Position numbers and translations under genes: made by a program. Positions 23,950 through 34,563 of a stretch of DNA of 64,000 bases are shown here, piece by piece (positions within the stretch are counted from its first letter, which is position 1; each line of letters opens with the position of its first letter). This DNA comes from Pelagibius sp. Alg239-R121. Its GTDB lineage: Bacteria > Pseudomonadota > Alphaproteobacteria > Kiloniellales > Kiloniellaceae. The notes under the pieces are model-generated. The model saw nothing but the letters and a program-made list of their open reading frames with translations, was not told the origin of the DNA and made no database searches. The stretch is from contig NZ_CAMZOF010000001.1 of assembly GCF_947331435.1 (NCBI RefSeq), forward strand, positions 1,426,001 through 1,490,000, read 5' to 3'.

Positions 23950-25127
23950 GACGATCCCGCCGCGTTTGTCTCTGCCTGTTCTTCCGGCCCGGCCTGCGCT
24001 TTTGCATAGGCGTCCAGCAGGAGACCATGAAAATGATGCACCGCATGTTCTGATTTTCCCGAACCCGCAGGATCGTGCACGATCCTGCCTTGATTAAAGG
24101 CCGGTGTTGACATGCCGCGCTGCACGCTTTCGACCAATGCGATATCTTCAGCCTGAAGTACCTCGTCGATGTACTGGATCGCCTCCCGTTCCGCCGCCAC
24201 AGGATCCGCGGTCTCAAAGAAAAAATCGTAGGTTTCCAGCGTGCGGTTGGGCCCCGCTGGGATGATCTGCATCACGATGATATTGCCACGCCCCGGGTAA
24301 CGCATCAGACAGGTATTGGGCCAGAGCCACCAGACTGCATGATCCCGGACGCTGGCATCCGCGACCGCATAGGCGCTATTTGCGCTCTTTCCGGCTTCTG
24401 CCATATGGCTGGAATAGATACCGTGCGTGGTTACCCGGTAGGTGTCCATATCGACCAGCGTGCAGAAGTCCTTGTGTGCCCGCGGGCAGTGGTAGCATTC
24501 GAGGAAGTTGTCGACGACGTTCTTCCAGTTCGACCTGATGTCGTAGGTCAGCCGTTTCGCGAAGGTCAGCTTTTCGATGTCTGGCGCCCACTGTCGAATC
24601 TCATCGGCGAGCGCCCCGCTTTCCTGTATCAGGGGAGATGCAGCGGGATCCAGATTGACGAAGATGAAGCCGCAAAACTCTTCAACCTGTACCGGGTCCA
24701 GACAGATGACGCCGGGCTCGAAGTCCTTGAGGTGTTCCGTTTTCGGAGCGCCGCGCAACTGCCCAGTCAGATCGTAGCTCCAGGCATGATAGGGGCAGAC
24801 GATCAGCCGGGTTCGGCCTTCGCCGCGCAGGAGTTCATGAGCACGGTGCTTGCAGACATTGTAGAAGCCCCTAAGCCGGCCTTCCCGGTCCCGGATCACG
24901 CAGACGGGCTGCGCGGCGACTTCAGTTGCAATATAGGCGCCCGGTTCGCGAAGTTTCTCGCCATGGCAGACCCACTGCCAAGAGCGTTTGAAGATCGCTT
25001 CGGGTTCAATCTTCGCCCAAAGCGCTTCGGTATAAGCCTCCGACAATAAGGACGAGGAGCGTGCCGGATCAGGATCGTAACCCTGAGAAATCCGTTCGAT
25101 ATCCTGTTGAGACGGTGAAACGGTCAT
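23946..25127 (-). CDS. Rieske non-heme iron oxygenase alpha subunit, CntA/GbcA-like
   Basis: This 393-residue oxygenase has a Rieske [2Fe-2S] site, Cys93-x-His95 (NVCKHRAHELL) and Cys112-x2-His115 (CPYHAW). The mononuclear iron site is in NVVDNFLECYHCPRAH (Asp207, His214, His219). The Rieske part resembles carnitine monooxygenase CntA and glycine-betaine oxygenase GbcA, which cut C-N bonds of quaternary amines. No ferredoxin-reductase gene is nearby, so electron supply must come from elsewhere. ATG 25127 overlaps the sulfatase stop by one base; a GTG at 25130 is possible. Confidence 0.87.
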   Translation of the reverse strand: MTVSPSQQDIERISQGYDPDPARSSSLLSEAYTEALWAKIEPEAIFKRSWQWVCHGEKLREPGAYIATEVAAQPVCVIRDREGRLRGFYNVCKHRAHELLRGEGRTRLIVCPYHAWSYDLTGQLRGAPKTEHLKDFEPGVICLDPVQVEEFCGFIFVNLDPAASPLIQESGALADEIRQWAPDIEKLTFAKRLTYDIRSNWKNVVDNFLECYHCPRAHKDFCTLVDMDTYRVTTHGIYSSHMAEAGKSANSAYAVADASVRDHAVWWLWPNTCLMRYPGRGNIIVMQIIPAGPNRTLETYDFFFETADPVAAEREAIQYIDEVLQAEDIALVESVQRGMSTPAFNQGRIVHDPAGSGKSEHAVHHFHGLLLDAYAKAQAGPEEQAETNAAGSS

Positions 25128-26707
25128 CACGTCGGTTCCTTTACGACCTTAATACCATCGCTCCCTGGTACAAGTGGTGGAAAGCGGGTTTTCACTGCGG
25201 CAACAGTCCAGTCCATATGGTTTCGGACATATTCGTTCGCAGCATCTCGCGGCGGATTGAAATCCCAACTGGGGGCGGGCCTGCCGGCTGTAGATGCGAC
25301 AATCGTGCGGCGGCGCTTCTGGGAGAGGATCACGTCCCGCCTGATCTTCTCGCTGTGCCAACGTTCCTGCACGGCCTTCAGGAACTGCTTGGCAAGCCCG
25401 TCATAAGCCGGATCGCAGGCAAGGTTTATGCGCTCGTCACGGTCTTCCACCAGATCGAACAGCAGAGGCGGATCGGTGTCGCAATGAATGTACTTGTGCC
25501 GGCCGCGCCGGATCATGAAAACCGGGTGAGATGTCATCTCGGCGCAGTACTCACCGAGCGCCTCGTCAATGATACCCCTGCCGTTCGGGTCTTGATCTCC
25601 CTTGGCCAGCGGCCAGAGGGAACGGCCGTCGATCACCTGCGCCAGCTCGGGTTGGGGTATGCCGCCTTCAGACGCTATGTCAAGCAGGGTCGGCAAAATG
25701 TCCACCAGGGAGCAGGCATTGCTCAACACGCCCTGGCGAACGCCGGTGCCGGATAAGATAAGGGGCACACGCGCCGAATGCTCGAAGAAGTTCATCTTGT
25801 ACCATAGGCTGCGTTCGCCGAGCATGTCGCCATGGTCGGCCGTGATGATGATCACCGTGTTCTCGAACATGCCGGCTTGTTTCAGCGCCGTGACCAGTTC
25901 GCCGACCTTGCTGTCGAAGTAGGTGGTATTGGCGTAATAAGCGTGACGGGCGTTGCGCAGCTGCGCCTCCGTCACCTCGGTCTCGCTGGCCTGGATACCG
26001 TCCATAAGACGTTTGGAAAAAGCGTCCTGCGCGTCGTAATCAATGGTCGCCTTCGGCAGATCTATATCGGATGCCTGGTAATGATCCCACCATTCCTGCC
26101 TTGCGACATAGGGGTCGTGCGGATGAATGAAACTTGCGACCAGACAGAAGGGTTGGGTTCCGTTCCGTGCGAGATCGAAAATCTTGCGCTTGGCAAAGAA
26201 CGAAACCTCGTCGTCATACTCGATCTGGAAAGTCGTTGCCGCCACACCGGCCTCCAGGACCGAATCCATGTTGTGATACCATTTATCGATGCGCTCGGCG
26301 GGCGCTTCCCAATTCGGTGTCCAGGCAAAATCCGAAGGATAAATGTCCGTTGTGAGGCGTTCGTCAAAGCCGTGAAGCTGATCCGGGCCGACAAAGTGCA
26401 TCTTGCCCGAGAGACAGCAATGGTAGCCCATCTGTTTCAAATAGTGGGCGAAGGTTGGGATCGACGACGGGAATTCGCAGGCGTTGTCATAGGCTTCGAT
26501 CCGCGTGGCGAGCTGACCGGACATGAATGAATAGCGGGCAGGCGCACAGAGCGGCGTGTTGCAATAGGCCGCGTCGAAGCGGGTGCCTCTTCGCGCCAGG
26601 GCGTCGATGTTGGGCGTTTTGACCAGCGGATGCCCGTACGCCGCCGTGAATTGAGGCGACAGCTGGTCAGCCATGATGATGAGGATATTGGGGGGTGTTT
26701 TGGGCAT
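25127..26707 (-). CDS. Choline-sulfatase-like arylsulfatase
   Basis: The 526-residue alkaline-phosphatase-fold sulfatase has metal ligands in IMADQ (Asp13). The formylglycine motif CxPxR is in LCAPAR (Cys54), and TADHGDMLGERSLWYKMNFFEHSARVP is typical of choline-sulfatase (BetC). The C-terminal part with WNFNPP-like WDFNPP also fits. It would release choline, or a related amino alcohol, from its O-sulfate in the cytoplasm; no signal peptide is seen. It is the first gene of the operon and is divergent from the GlxA-type regulator. It lacks the usual betI/betB/betA partners. Confidence 0.87.
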   Translation of the reverse strand: MPKTPPNILIIMADQLSPQFTAAYGHPLVKTPNIDALARRGTRFDAAYCNTPLCAPARYSFMSGQLATRIEAYDNACEFPSSIPTFAHYLKQMGYHCCLSGKMHFVGPDQLHGFDERLTTDIYPSDFAWTPNWEAPAERIDKWYHNMDSVLEAGVAATTFQIEYDDEVSFFAKRKIFDLARNGTQPFCLVASFIHPHDPYVARQEWWDHYQASDIDLPKATIDYDAQDAFSKRLMDGIQASETEVTEAQLRNARHAYYANTTYFDSKVGELVTALKQAGMFENTVIIITADHGDMLGERSLWYKMNFFEHSARVPLILSGTGVRQGVLSNACSLVDILPTLLDIASEGGIPQPELAQVIDGRSLWPLAKGDQDPNGRGIIDEALGEYCAEMTSHPVFMIRRGRHKYIHCDTDPPLLFDLVEDRDERINLACDPAYDGLAKQFLKAVQERWHSEKIRRDVILSQKRRRTIVASTAGRPAPSWDFNPPRDAANEYVRNHMDWTVAAVKTRFPPLVPGSDGIKVVKEPT

Positions 26708-26796
26708 GGTCTGACGTCTCTCCCTGTCAACAGGCTAGAGGGTCTGCCAAACGCATGACTGATGTTTTTCGCCAAAAAAAATGCAATAATCGACAA
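26708..26796. promoter_or_regulatory. Divergent promoter region of the sulfatase operon and its regulator
   Basis: This is an 89-bp AT-rich gap (run of A at 26774-26781) between the sulfatase start and the chosen regulator start. It is the natural place for the operon promoter and the AraC-type binding site. No clear repeat was found. Confidence 0.4.
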
Positions 26797-27843
26797 ATGC
26801 TTCAAGGTAATTTCGATCGAGATGAACGGGCGGAAGAGGAAGGAACCTCCTGTCGTATCGGCATGCTGCTTCTGCCCGGCTTCAACTCCATGGCGGCGAA
26901 TGCCTTTCTGGATCCTTTCCGCGCCGCCAACTACCTGCGTGCCGCAACGGCCTACGACTGGCCCATTTTGTCCCTCGATGGCGGCGAGGTGACGGCCAGC
27001 AACGGGCTGACGATCGCAAAGACGATCCCGATGGCGGCGGCCGGCGCGGCTTGGGATTTGGATTTTCTCGTGGTCAACGCCAGCTGGAACCCGGAGCAGT
27101 TCCGCACCCAGCCCTTGCAGGGGTGGCTGAGGCGGCTGTCCCGGCAAGGGGTCGTGATGTGCGCAATCGATACCGGCGCTTTCGTTCTGGCCCAGGCCGG
27201 GCTGCTCTCGGGGTATCGAGCCGCTGTACACTATGAGCACATTGCCGCTTTCCGGGAGCTCTTCCCGGACAGCCTGATGGATGAATCGCTGTTCGTGTTT
27301 GATCGCGACCGGCTGACCTGTTGTGGGGGCATGGCGGCCGCCGATATGGCACTGGAGATCATCCGCCTTCAGCAGGGCCTCGACGTAGCAAACGCGGCGG
27401 GCCGCTACATATTCCATGAACGCCTGCGGTCCGGCGATGAAGGCCAGTTGCCGACCACTCGGGAGCCGGTGGGCTATGCGGCGCCCGCGCGGTTGCGGGA
27501 CGCCATTGTCCTGATGGAACGCAATCTCGAACAACCCCTGACCATCGGCGCAATAGTATCCCAGCTTGGGTTGTCTCAACGGCAGCTTGAACGCCTGTTC
27601 CGAACCCACACGGGTGTGTCGCCAGTGCGCTATTACGTCGATGTGCGGCTCGACCGGGCACGGGGCCTCGTTACTCAGACCGAGTTGCCGATCGTGGATG
27701 TGGCTGCGGCCTGCGGTTTCGGCAGCGCCGTTCAGTTCACCCGCACCTACAAGCGGCGGTTTGGCCTGGCACCGAGCAGAGATCGGATCGAGGGCCGCGT
27801 ACCGTTTCAGTTTCGATCCTTCCCCAGTCACGCTGGCGTATAG
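26797..27843 (+). CDS. GlxA-family AraC-type regulator of the quaternary-amine operon
   Basis: The 348-residue protein has an N-terminal DJ-1/PfpI-like (GATase1) ligand domain (IGMLLLPGFNSMAANAFLDPFR, VMCAIDTGAFVLAQAGLLSG) and a C-terminal double AraC HTH (LTIGAIVSQLGLSQRQLERLF, VDVAAACGFGSAVQFTRTYKRRFG). This is the architecture of CdhR, GbdR and related regulators of carnitine, betaine and choline use. It is divergent from the sulfatase operon, which it should activate. In-frame starts at 26755 and 26695 exist; 26797 leaves room for a promoter. Confidence 0.87.
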   Translation: MLQGNFDRDERAEEEGTSCRIGMLLLPGFNSMAANAFLDPFRAANYLRAATAYDWPILSLDGGEVTASNGLTIAKTIPMAAAGAAWDLDFLVVNASWNPEQFRTQPLQGWLRRLSRQGVVMCAIDTGAFVLAQAGLLSGYRAAVHYEHIAAFRELFPDSLMDESLFVFDRDRLTCCGGMAAADMALEIIRLQQGLDVANAAGRYIFHERLRSGDEGQLPTTREPVGYAAPARLRDAIVLMERNLEQPLTIGAIVSQLGLSQRQLERLFRTHTGVSPVRYYVDVRLDRARGLVTQTELPIVDVAAACGFGSAVQFTRTYKRRFGLAPSRDRIEGRVPFQFRSFPSHAGV

Positions 27844-28376
27844 ATCTTTATGCGGCCTTCGGCTGCGCGCACAGGTATCTCCAGCGGATTGCCGCCTTGG
27901 TCAACGTGTCCGCGATTCTGCTTACGCCAGCGCGCCTGCCCTTCGGATCGTGTCGGACTAAGAGGCAACCCTGAGGTTGTAACCGGCTGCGTCAGGTGTT
28001 CGGCGATCAAGGCCTAGGACTTTTGACAGTCTCTTCTTGTTACGCGTTGTGATTGGCATCGTTGGGTGCGGCCGCGAAACCTGGATGACCGAAAATGAGG
28101 TGGGAGGCTCGAATGTCTATAAATTGTGCGGTGCAACAGTATTGCGTTCACGAGAAACTCCCTTCGTAATTGGAGGTAAGGACTCGGCAGTTATCGTACT
28201 TTTCGCCATCATATCGTTTCAACTCTTAGCAGAAATTTACAAAATTCTCATATAAAGTTGTTATTTTTTGACAAATAACATATTGAAGATAAAGAAATAA
28301 TTGATTTTTTGACTGAAATTTGCTTTTTTGTTGGTTAACGAGGCGTAAGACTTCGACACTCAACGGAGGAAGCACC
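27844..28376. other. 533-bp intergenic region, AT-rich towards acs
   Basis: I find no convincing gene. The last 150 bp before acs are strongly AT-rich. A TTGACA lies at 28268-28273 and a TTGACT at 28309-28314, so one or more acs promoters are likely, though no good -10 box is placed. A long leader or a regulator site is possible. A reading frame at 28037-28255 has no family features. Confidence 0.45.
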
Positions 28377-30353
<1,977 letters not shown>

Positions 30354-30362
30354 AGATCCCGC

Positions 30363-30405
30363 CGTGCGATCGTCGCCGATGCGTTGCATCGCGAAGGATC
30401 GCACG
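30363..30405 (+). promoter_or_regulatory. Nested perfect hairpin after acs
   Basis: CGTGCGATC (30363-30371) pairs with GATCGCACG (30397-30405). Inside it, CGATGC-gtt-GCATCG (30377-30391) forms a second perfect stem. No T-run follows, so it is not a standard terminator. It may set relative mRNA levels between acs and the transporter genes. Confidence 0.55.
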
Positions 30406-30550
30406 CCCCGGATCTGTACCTGACAACCTGTATTTTGCGCCGCGGTCTGCATCTTGGCCGTGTCAGTCGAGTGGAATTCGACTGCCTGACCTCAGGCCTC
30501 AACGCCGCGCTCAAGCTGTACTGAACAACGTCACCAAAAGGAGTGAAACA

Positions 30551-30811
30551 ATGTCGGAAAAGTCATCGGCCAATGTCTACTGGTCGACAAACATCCGGAT
30601 CGTGACGGTCTGCCTCGTGATCTGGGCACTGGTATCCTTCGGTTTTGGAATCGTCCTGCGTCCTCTGCTCTCCGGTATTTCGATCGGCGGCACGGATCTG
30701 GGCTTCTGGTTTGCACAGCAGGGCTCGATCCTGGTGTTTCTGGCGCTGATCTTTTTCTACGCCTTCCGCATGAACCGGCTGGACCGCGAACACGGCGTCG
30801 ACGAAGAATAG
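30551..30811 (+). CDS. DUF4212 small subunit of sodium/substrate symporter
   Basis: This 86-residue protein has two membrane helices (VTVCLVIWALVSFGFGIVL, GSILVFLALIFFYAFRMN), SIGGTDLGFWFAQQG in the loop, and a charged tail. DUF4212 proteins are found directly upstream of ActP-like sodium:solute symporters as an accessory subunit. The symporter begins 12 bp downstream. The ribosome site (AAGGAG) is good. Confidence 0.93.
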   Translation: MSEKSSANVYWSTNIRIVTVCLVIWALVSFGFGIVLRPLLSGISIGGTDLGFWFAQQGSILVFLALIFFYAFRMNRLDREHGVDEE

Positions 30812-30823
30812 GGGAAGACGACA

Positions 30824-32593
30824 ATGGACCAATACACCCTCAATCTGCTGGTCGTGGGCGCGAGTTTTGCGCTCTATATCGGCATCGCGGTCTGGGCCCG
30901 GGCGGGCACGACCTCCGAATTTTACGCGGCCGGGCGGGGCGTGCATCCCGTCACCAACGGTATGGCGACCGCTGCGGACTGGATGTCGGCGGCGTCCTTC
31001 ATCTCCATGGCCGGGCTGATCGCCTTCACCGGCTATGACAACTCTTCCTTCCTTATGGGCTGGACCGGCGGTTACGTGCTGCTGGCTTTGCTGCTTGCGC
31101 CCTATCTGCGCAAGTTCGGCAAATTCACCGTGCCCGAATTCATCGGCGACCGCTTTTACAGTCCGACCGCACGTCTGGTTGCCGTAGCCTGTCTGATCAT
31201 CGCCTCGATCACCTACGTGATCGGCCAGATGACCGGTGTCGGCGTCGCCTTCTCACGCTTTCTGGAGGTGGACAATGAGCTCGGACTCTTCATTGGCGCA
31301 GGCATCGTGTTCTTCTATGCGGTGCTGGGCGGCATGAAGGGCGTCACCTACACGCAGGTGGCACAATACTGTGTGCTGATCATGGCCTACACGGTGCCGG
31401 CGATCTTCATCTCGCTGCAGCTGACCGGTGTTGCCTTGCCGCCGCTGGGTCTCTTTGCGGATCACGCCGCATCGGGCGTACCGTTGCTTGAGAAGTTGGA
31501 TTTGGTGATTTCGGACCTCGGCTTCAACAGCTACACGGGGCACCACACCAACACCTTCAACATGGTGCTCTTTACCTTGTCTCTGATGATCGGTACGGCG
31601 GGTTTGCCGCACGTGATCATCCGCTTCTTCACCGTGCCGAAGGTTGCCGATGCCCGCTGGTCCGCCGGCTGGGCGCTGGTCTTCATCGCACTGCTGTATC
31701 TGACCGCACCTGCGGTGGGTGCCATGGCACGGCTGAACCTGGTGGATACTATCTACCCGAACGGCCCGACGCGGGACTCGCTTGTCTATGCTGAGCGCCC
31801 TGACTGGATGAAAAATTGGGAAGTCACCGGTCTTCTGAAATTCGAAGACAAAAACGGGGACGGCAAGATCCAATACTACAACGACAAGTCCGACAGCTTC
31901 GCGTCCACCGCTACGGCCAACGGCTGGAAGGGTTCGGAGTTGAACGTGAACCGCGACATCCTGGTGCTTGCCAATCCTGAGATTGCGCAGCTTCCGGGCT
32001 GGGTGATCGCTCTTGTCGCGGCCGGCGGTCTTGCCGCGGCGCTCTCGACGGCGGCGGGTCTGCTGCTTGCGATTTCCTCTGCGGTCAGCCACGATCTGAT
32101 CAAGGGTGCATTGAACCCGAAGATCTCCGAGAAGGGCGAGCTGATGGCGGCCCGTGTCGCTATGGCAGTCGCGATTGCTGTGGCCACCTATCTCGGCCTC
32201 AATCCACCGGGATTTGCCGCACAGACTGTGGCCCTGGCCTTTGGTTTGGCGGCAGCTTCGATTTTCCCGGCTCTCATGATGGGGATCTTCTCGAAGCGGG
32301 TGAACAACATCGGTGCGGTCCTTGGTATGCTGTCAGGTCTGATCTTCACGCTGGTCTACATCTTCTCCTATAAGGGCTGGCTGTTCATTCCGGGCACCAA
32401 CTTCCTGGCCGACACGCCGGAGAACTGGATCCTGGGCATCTCGCCACTCTCAATCGGCGCGGTCGGTGCGGTGATCAACTTTGCAGTCGCCATTACGGTG
32501 TCTCGCATGACCGAAGAGCCGCCTGAGGAAATCCAGGAACTGGTCGAAAGCATCCGCGTGCCTCGCGGTGCGGGAGCGGCCACCACGCACTAA
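30824..32593 (+). CDS. Cation/acetate symporter, sodium:solute symporter family (ActP-like)
   Basis: The 589-residue SSS-family transporter has about 13 membrane helices. FYAAGRGVHPVTNGMATAADWMSAASFISMAG in the first helices carries the Na+/substrate region; TAGLPHVIIRFFTVP and AALSTAAGLLLAISSAVSHD are family motifs. A hydrophilic insert at about residues 325-375 is characteristic of this DUF4212-linked form. It takes up acetate or other short acids for Acs. Confidence 0.93.
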   Translation: MDQYTLNLLVVGASFALYIGIAVWARAGTTSEFYAAGRGVHPVTNGMATAADWMSAASFISMAGLIAFTGYDNSSFLMGWTGGYVLLALLLAPYLRKFGKFTVPEFIGDRFYSPTARLVAVACLIIASITYVIGQMTGVGVAFSRFLEVDNELGLFIGAGIVFFYAVLGGMKGVTYTQVAQYCVLIMAYTVPAIFISLQLTGVALPPLGLFADHAASGVPLLEKLDLVISDLGFNSYTGHHTNTFNMVLFTLSLMIGTAGLPHVIIRFFTVPKVADARWSAGWALVFIALLYLTAPAVGAMARLNLVDTIYPNGPTRDSLVYAERPDWMKNWEVTGLLKFEDKNGDGKIQYYNDKSDSFASTATANGWKGSELNVNRDILVLANPEIAQLPGWVIALVAAGGLAAALSTAAGLLLAISSAVSHDLIKGALNPKISEKGELMAARVAMAVAIAVATYLGLNPPGFAAQTVALAFGLAAASIFPALMMGIFSKRVNNIGAVLGMLSGLIFTLVYIFSYKGWLFIPGTNFLADTPENWILGISPLSIGAVGAVINFAVAITVSRMTEEPPEEIQELVESIRVPRGAGAATTH

Positions 32594-32608
32594 GTCACTT
32601 CGTGCAGC

Positions 32609-32641
32609 CGGCAGGCGTCATGGAGCAGCAGACGCCTGCCG
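32609..32641 (+). promoter_or_regulatory. First of two tandem hairpins between actP-like gene and CBS gene
   Basis: CGGCAGGCGTC (32609-32619) and GACGCCTGCCG (32631-32641) form a perfect 11-bp stem with an 11-nt loop. No T-run follows. Together with the next hairpin it probably acts on mRNA ends or partial termination between two parts of the operon. Confidence 0.6.
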
Positions 32642-32647
32642 TATTAC

Positions 32648-32679
32648 GATGCAGCCCTCGTCCCACAGAGGGCTGCATC
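32648..32679 (+). promoter_or_regulatory. Second tandem hairpin before the CBS/DUF294 gene
   Basis: GATGCAGCCCTC (32648-32659) and GAGGGCTGCATC (32668-32679) form a perfect 12-bp stem with an 8-nt loop, 6 bp after the previous hairpin. The following bases are C-rich, not T-rich. A GGAGGATCC stretch with the gene's ribosome site follows. Confidence 0.6.
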
Positions 32680-32723
32680 CCCTCCCTTCCAGGAGGATCC
32701 AGGTTCGAACCCAAGGGTTAGAC

Positions 32724-34550
32724 ATGCCGTCACAGGTCAGAGATATCGCTGATGAGTTCCTCGCCACGCTGCATCCTTATGACAGCCTGCCGAGCGACGC
32801 GCGCAGCGAACTTGCGGCCAGTCTGGTCTCCGTCGAAGCTTCCAAGGGTCAACAGATCTATACGGTGGGCGCCCCCCTCGAAGGCCTCTACCTGATCGTT
32901 TCCGGCGAAGTCGAGATACACGAGCCCAACGGCGCGCTGGTCTCTATCCTGGGGCCTCGAAATTCTTTCGGCGAACGCGGCCTGATGCGTGACGGCCTTG
33001 CGGCGACCTCTGCACAGACCGTGTCTGATACGCTGCTTTACATTGTGCCGAGCGAAGTCTTTCTCCGGCTCATCCGCGACAGCGCAGATTTTGCGCGCTT
33101 CTTCAACCGATCCCGCGCCGCCAACACATCCGCCGATACGCTCTACACGCTGCCGGTTTCCGACCTCATGACGCGCGACCCGGCGACCTGCGGACCCGAA
33201 ACCGAACTGGTCGCTGCCGCCCGTGTCATGCGGGACCGGCGGATCTCATGCCTGGTCGTCACGGAGGGCGATCGGCCGATCGGTATCCTTACAACACGCG
33301 ATCTTACGGACAAGGCGCTCGCCGAAGGCTTGGCAGGCGCGACGCCGGTCGCGCAGGTTATGACCGTTGATCCTGTTGCCCTGACCCCGGACGCCCTCTG
33401 TGCCGATGTTCTACACCAGATGCTGGAGCGGCACATAGGGCACTTGCCGATTGTCGAGGGTGAACGGCTGGTCGGGATCGTGACCCAAACTGATCTGACC
33501 CGGCATCGCGCGATCTCTTCGGGCGGGATGATCCGCCAGATTGCAGACGCCGGAGATCCGGCCGCTCTGGCCGGTGTGGTGACGCGGATCCCCGATCTTC
33601 TGGTTCATCTGGTCGCGGCCGGCAGCCGGCATGACATCGTCACCCGGCTGGTCACCGATGTTGCCGACGCGGCCACGCGGCGTTTGCTGGCGCTTGCGGA
33701 AGCGCAGCTGGGAGCGCCGCCGGTGCCATACCTCTGGCTTGCCTGCGGCAGTCAGGGGCGGCGCGAGCAAACCGGCGTGTCCGACCAGGACAACTGCCTG
33801 ATCCTCGGCGCGGCGGCGCGCGCAGAGGATATGGAATACTTCCAGGCGCTTGCCAGGTTCGTCTCCGACGGCCTCGACGTCTGTGGTTATTACCACTGCC
33901 CTGGCGAGATGATGGCGACCAACCCACGCTGGTGTCAGCCTTTGCCGGTCTGGCGCGATTACTTCGCCGGCTGGATCCGGAAGCCGGACCCCATGGCACA
34001 GATGCTTGCCTCGGTGATGTTCGACCTGCGTCCCATCGGCGGGGAGATCGGTCTTTACGGCCAGTTGATTGCCGAGACCCTGGAACAGGCCTCGCTCAAC
34101 AGTATCTTCGTTGCTCACATGATCGCGAATTCCGTCAAGCATGTGCCGCCGCTGAGCCTGTTCCGGAGCTTCGCCACCATCAGATCCGGTGAGCATAAAG
34201 ACAGCGTGGACCTGAAGCTCAACGGCGTCGTGCCGGTTGTTGATCTGGCGCGGATCTATGCCATCCAAAGCAAGCTGCAGGTTGTCAATACGCGGGATCG
34301 CCTGCTGGCTGCAGCGGAGACCGACGCCCTCAGTCCGTCCGGCGCGCGCGACCTGATTGATGCCTATGATCTGATCGCGGCCACGCGGCTCCATCATCAG
34401 GTCGGCTGTATCCAAGCGGGTAAAAAGCCCGATAACTTTATGATCCCGGGCACGCTTTCGGATCTTGAGCGCAGCCACCTGCGTGACGCCTTCGTGGTGG
34501 TGAAGACGATGCAATCGGCGCTGGCTCATGGTAAGGCAATGATTTTATGA
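32724..34550 (+). CDS. cNMP-binding/CBS/DUF294 nucleotidyltransferase-like signalling protein
   Basis: This 608-residue protein has a cyclic-nucleotide-binding domain (about 20-130; GAPLEGLYLIVSGEVEI), a CBS pair (about 145-265; VSDLMTRDP and VAQVMTVDP), a DUF294 nucleotidyltransferase domain (GSQGRREQTGVSDQD, about residue 350) and a DUF294 C-terminal helical domain. Such proteins regularly accompany Acs/ActP-type genes and are thought to sense nucleotides or energy state. ATG 32724 starts after the two hairpins; a frame from 32568 overlaps actP and is unlikely. Confidence 0.9.
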   Translation: MPSQVRDIADEFLATLHPYDSLPSDARSELAASLVSVEASKGQQIYTVGAPLEGLYLIVSGEVEIHEPNGALVSILGPRNSFGERGLMRDGLAATSAQTVSDTLLYIVPSEVFLRLIRDSADFARFFNRSRAANTSADTLYTLPVSDLMTRDPATCGPETELVAAARVMRDRRISCLVVTEGDRPIGILTTRDLTDKALAEGLAGATPVAQVMTVDPVALTPDALCADVLHQMLERHIGHLPIVEGERLVGIVTQTDLTRHRAISSGGMIRQIADAGDPAALAGVVTRIPDLLVHLVAAGSRHDIVTRLVTDVADAATRRLLALAEAQLGAPPVPYLWLACGSQGRREQTGVSDQDNCLILGAAARAEDMEYFQALARFVSDGLDVCGYYHCPGEMMATNPRWCQPLPVWRDYFAGWIRKPDPMAQMLASVMFDLRPIGGEIGLYGQLIAETLEQASLNSIFVAHMIANSVKHVPPLSLFRSFATIRSGEHKDSVDLKLNGVVPVVDLARIYAIQSKLQVVNTRDRLLAAAETDALSPSGARDLIDAYDLIAATRLHHQVGCIQAGKKPDNFMIPGTLSDLERSHLRDAFVVVKTMQSALAHGKAMIL

Positions 34551-34563
34551 AGGACAACTGCCC

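Noticed and set aside
26437-27831. 464-codon minus-strand frame across the GlxA regulator and sulfatase start
   Set aside because: It overlaps two well-supported genes and has no family motifs; it is a shadow of high-GC coding.
28052-28072. Possible sigma-54 promoter (GG...GC) upstream of acs
   Set aside because: The spacing between GG and GC is 11 bases rather than the required 10.
28037-28255. 72-codon frame upstream of acs
   Set aside because: No ribosome site, domain or membrane pattern; it runs into the AT-rich acs promoter region.
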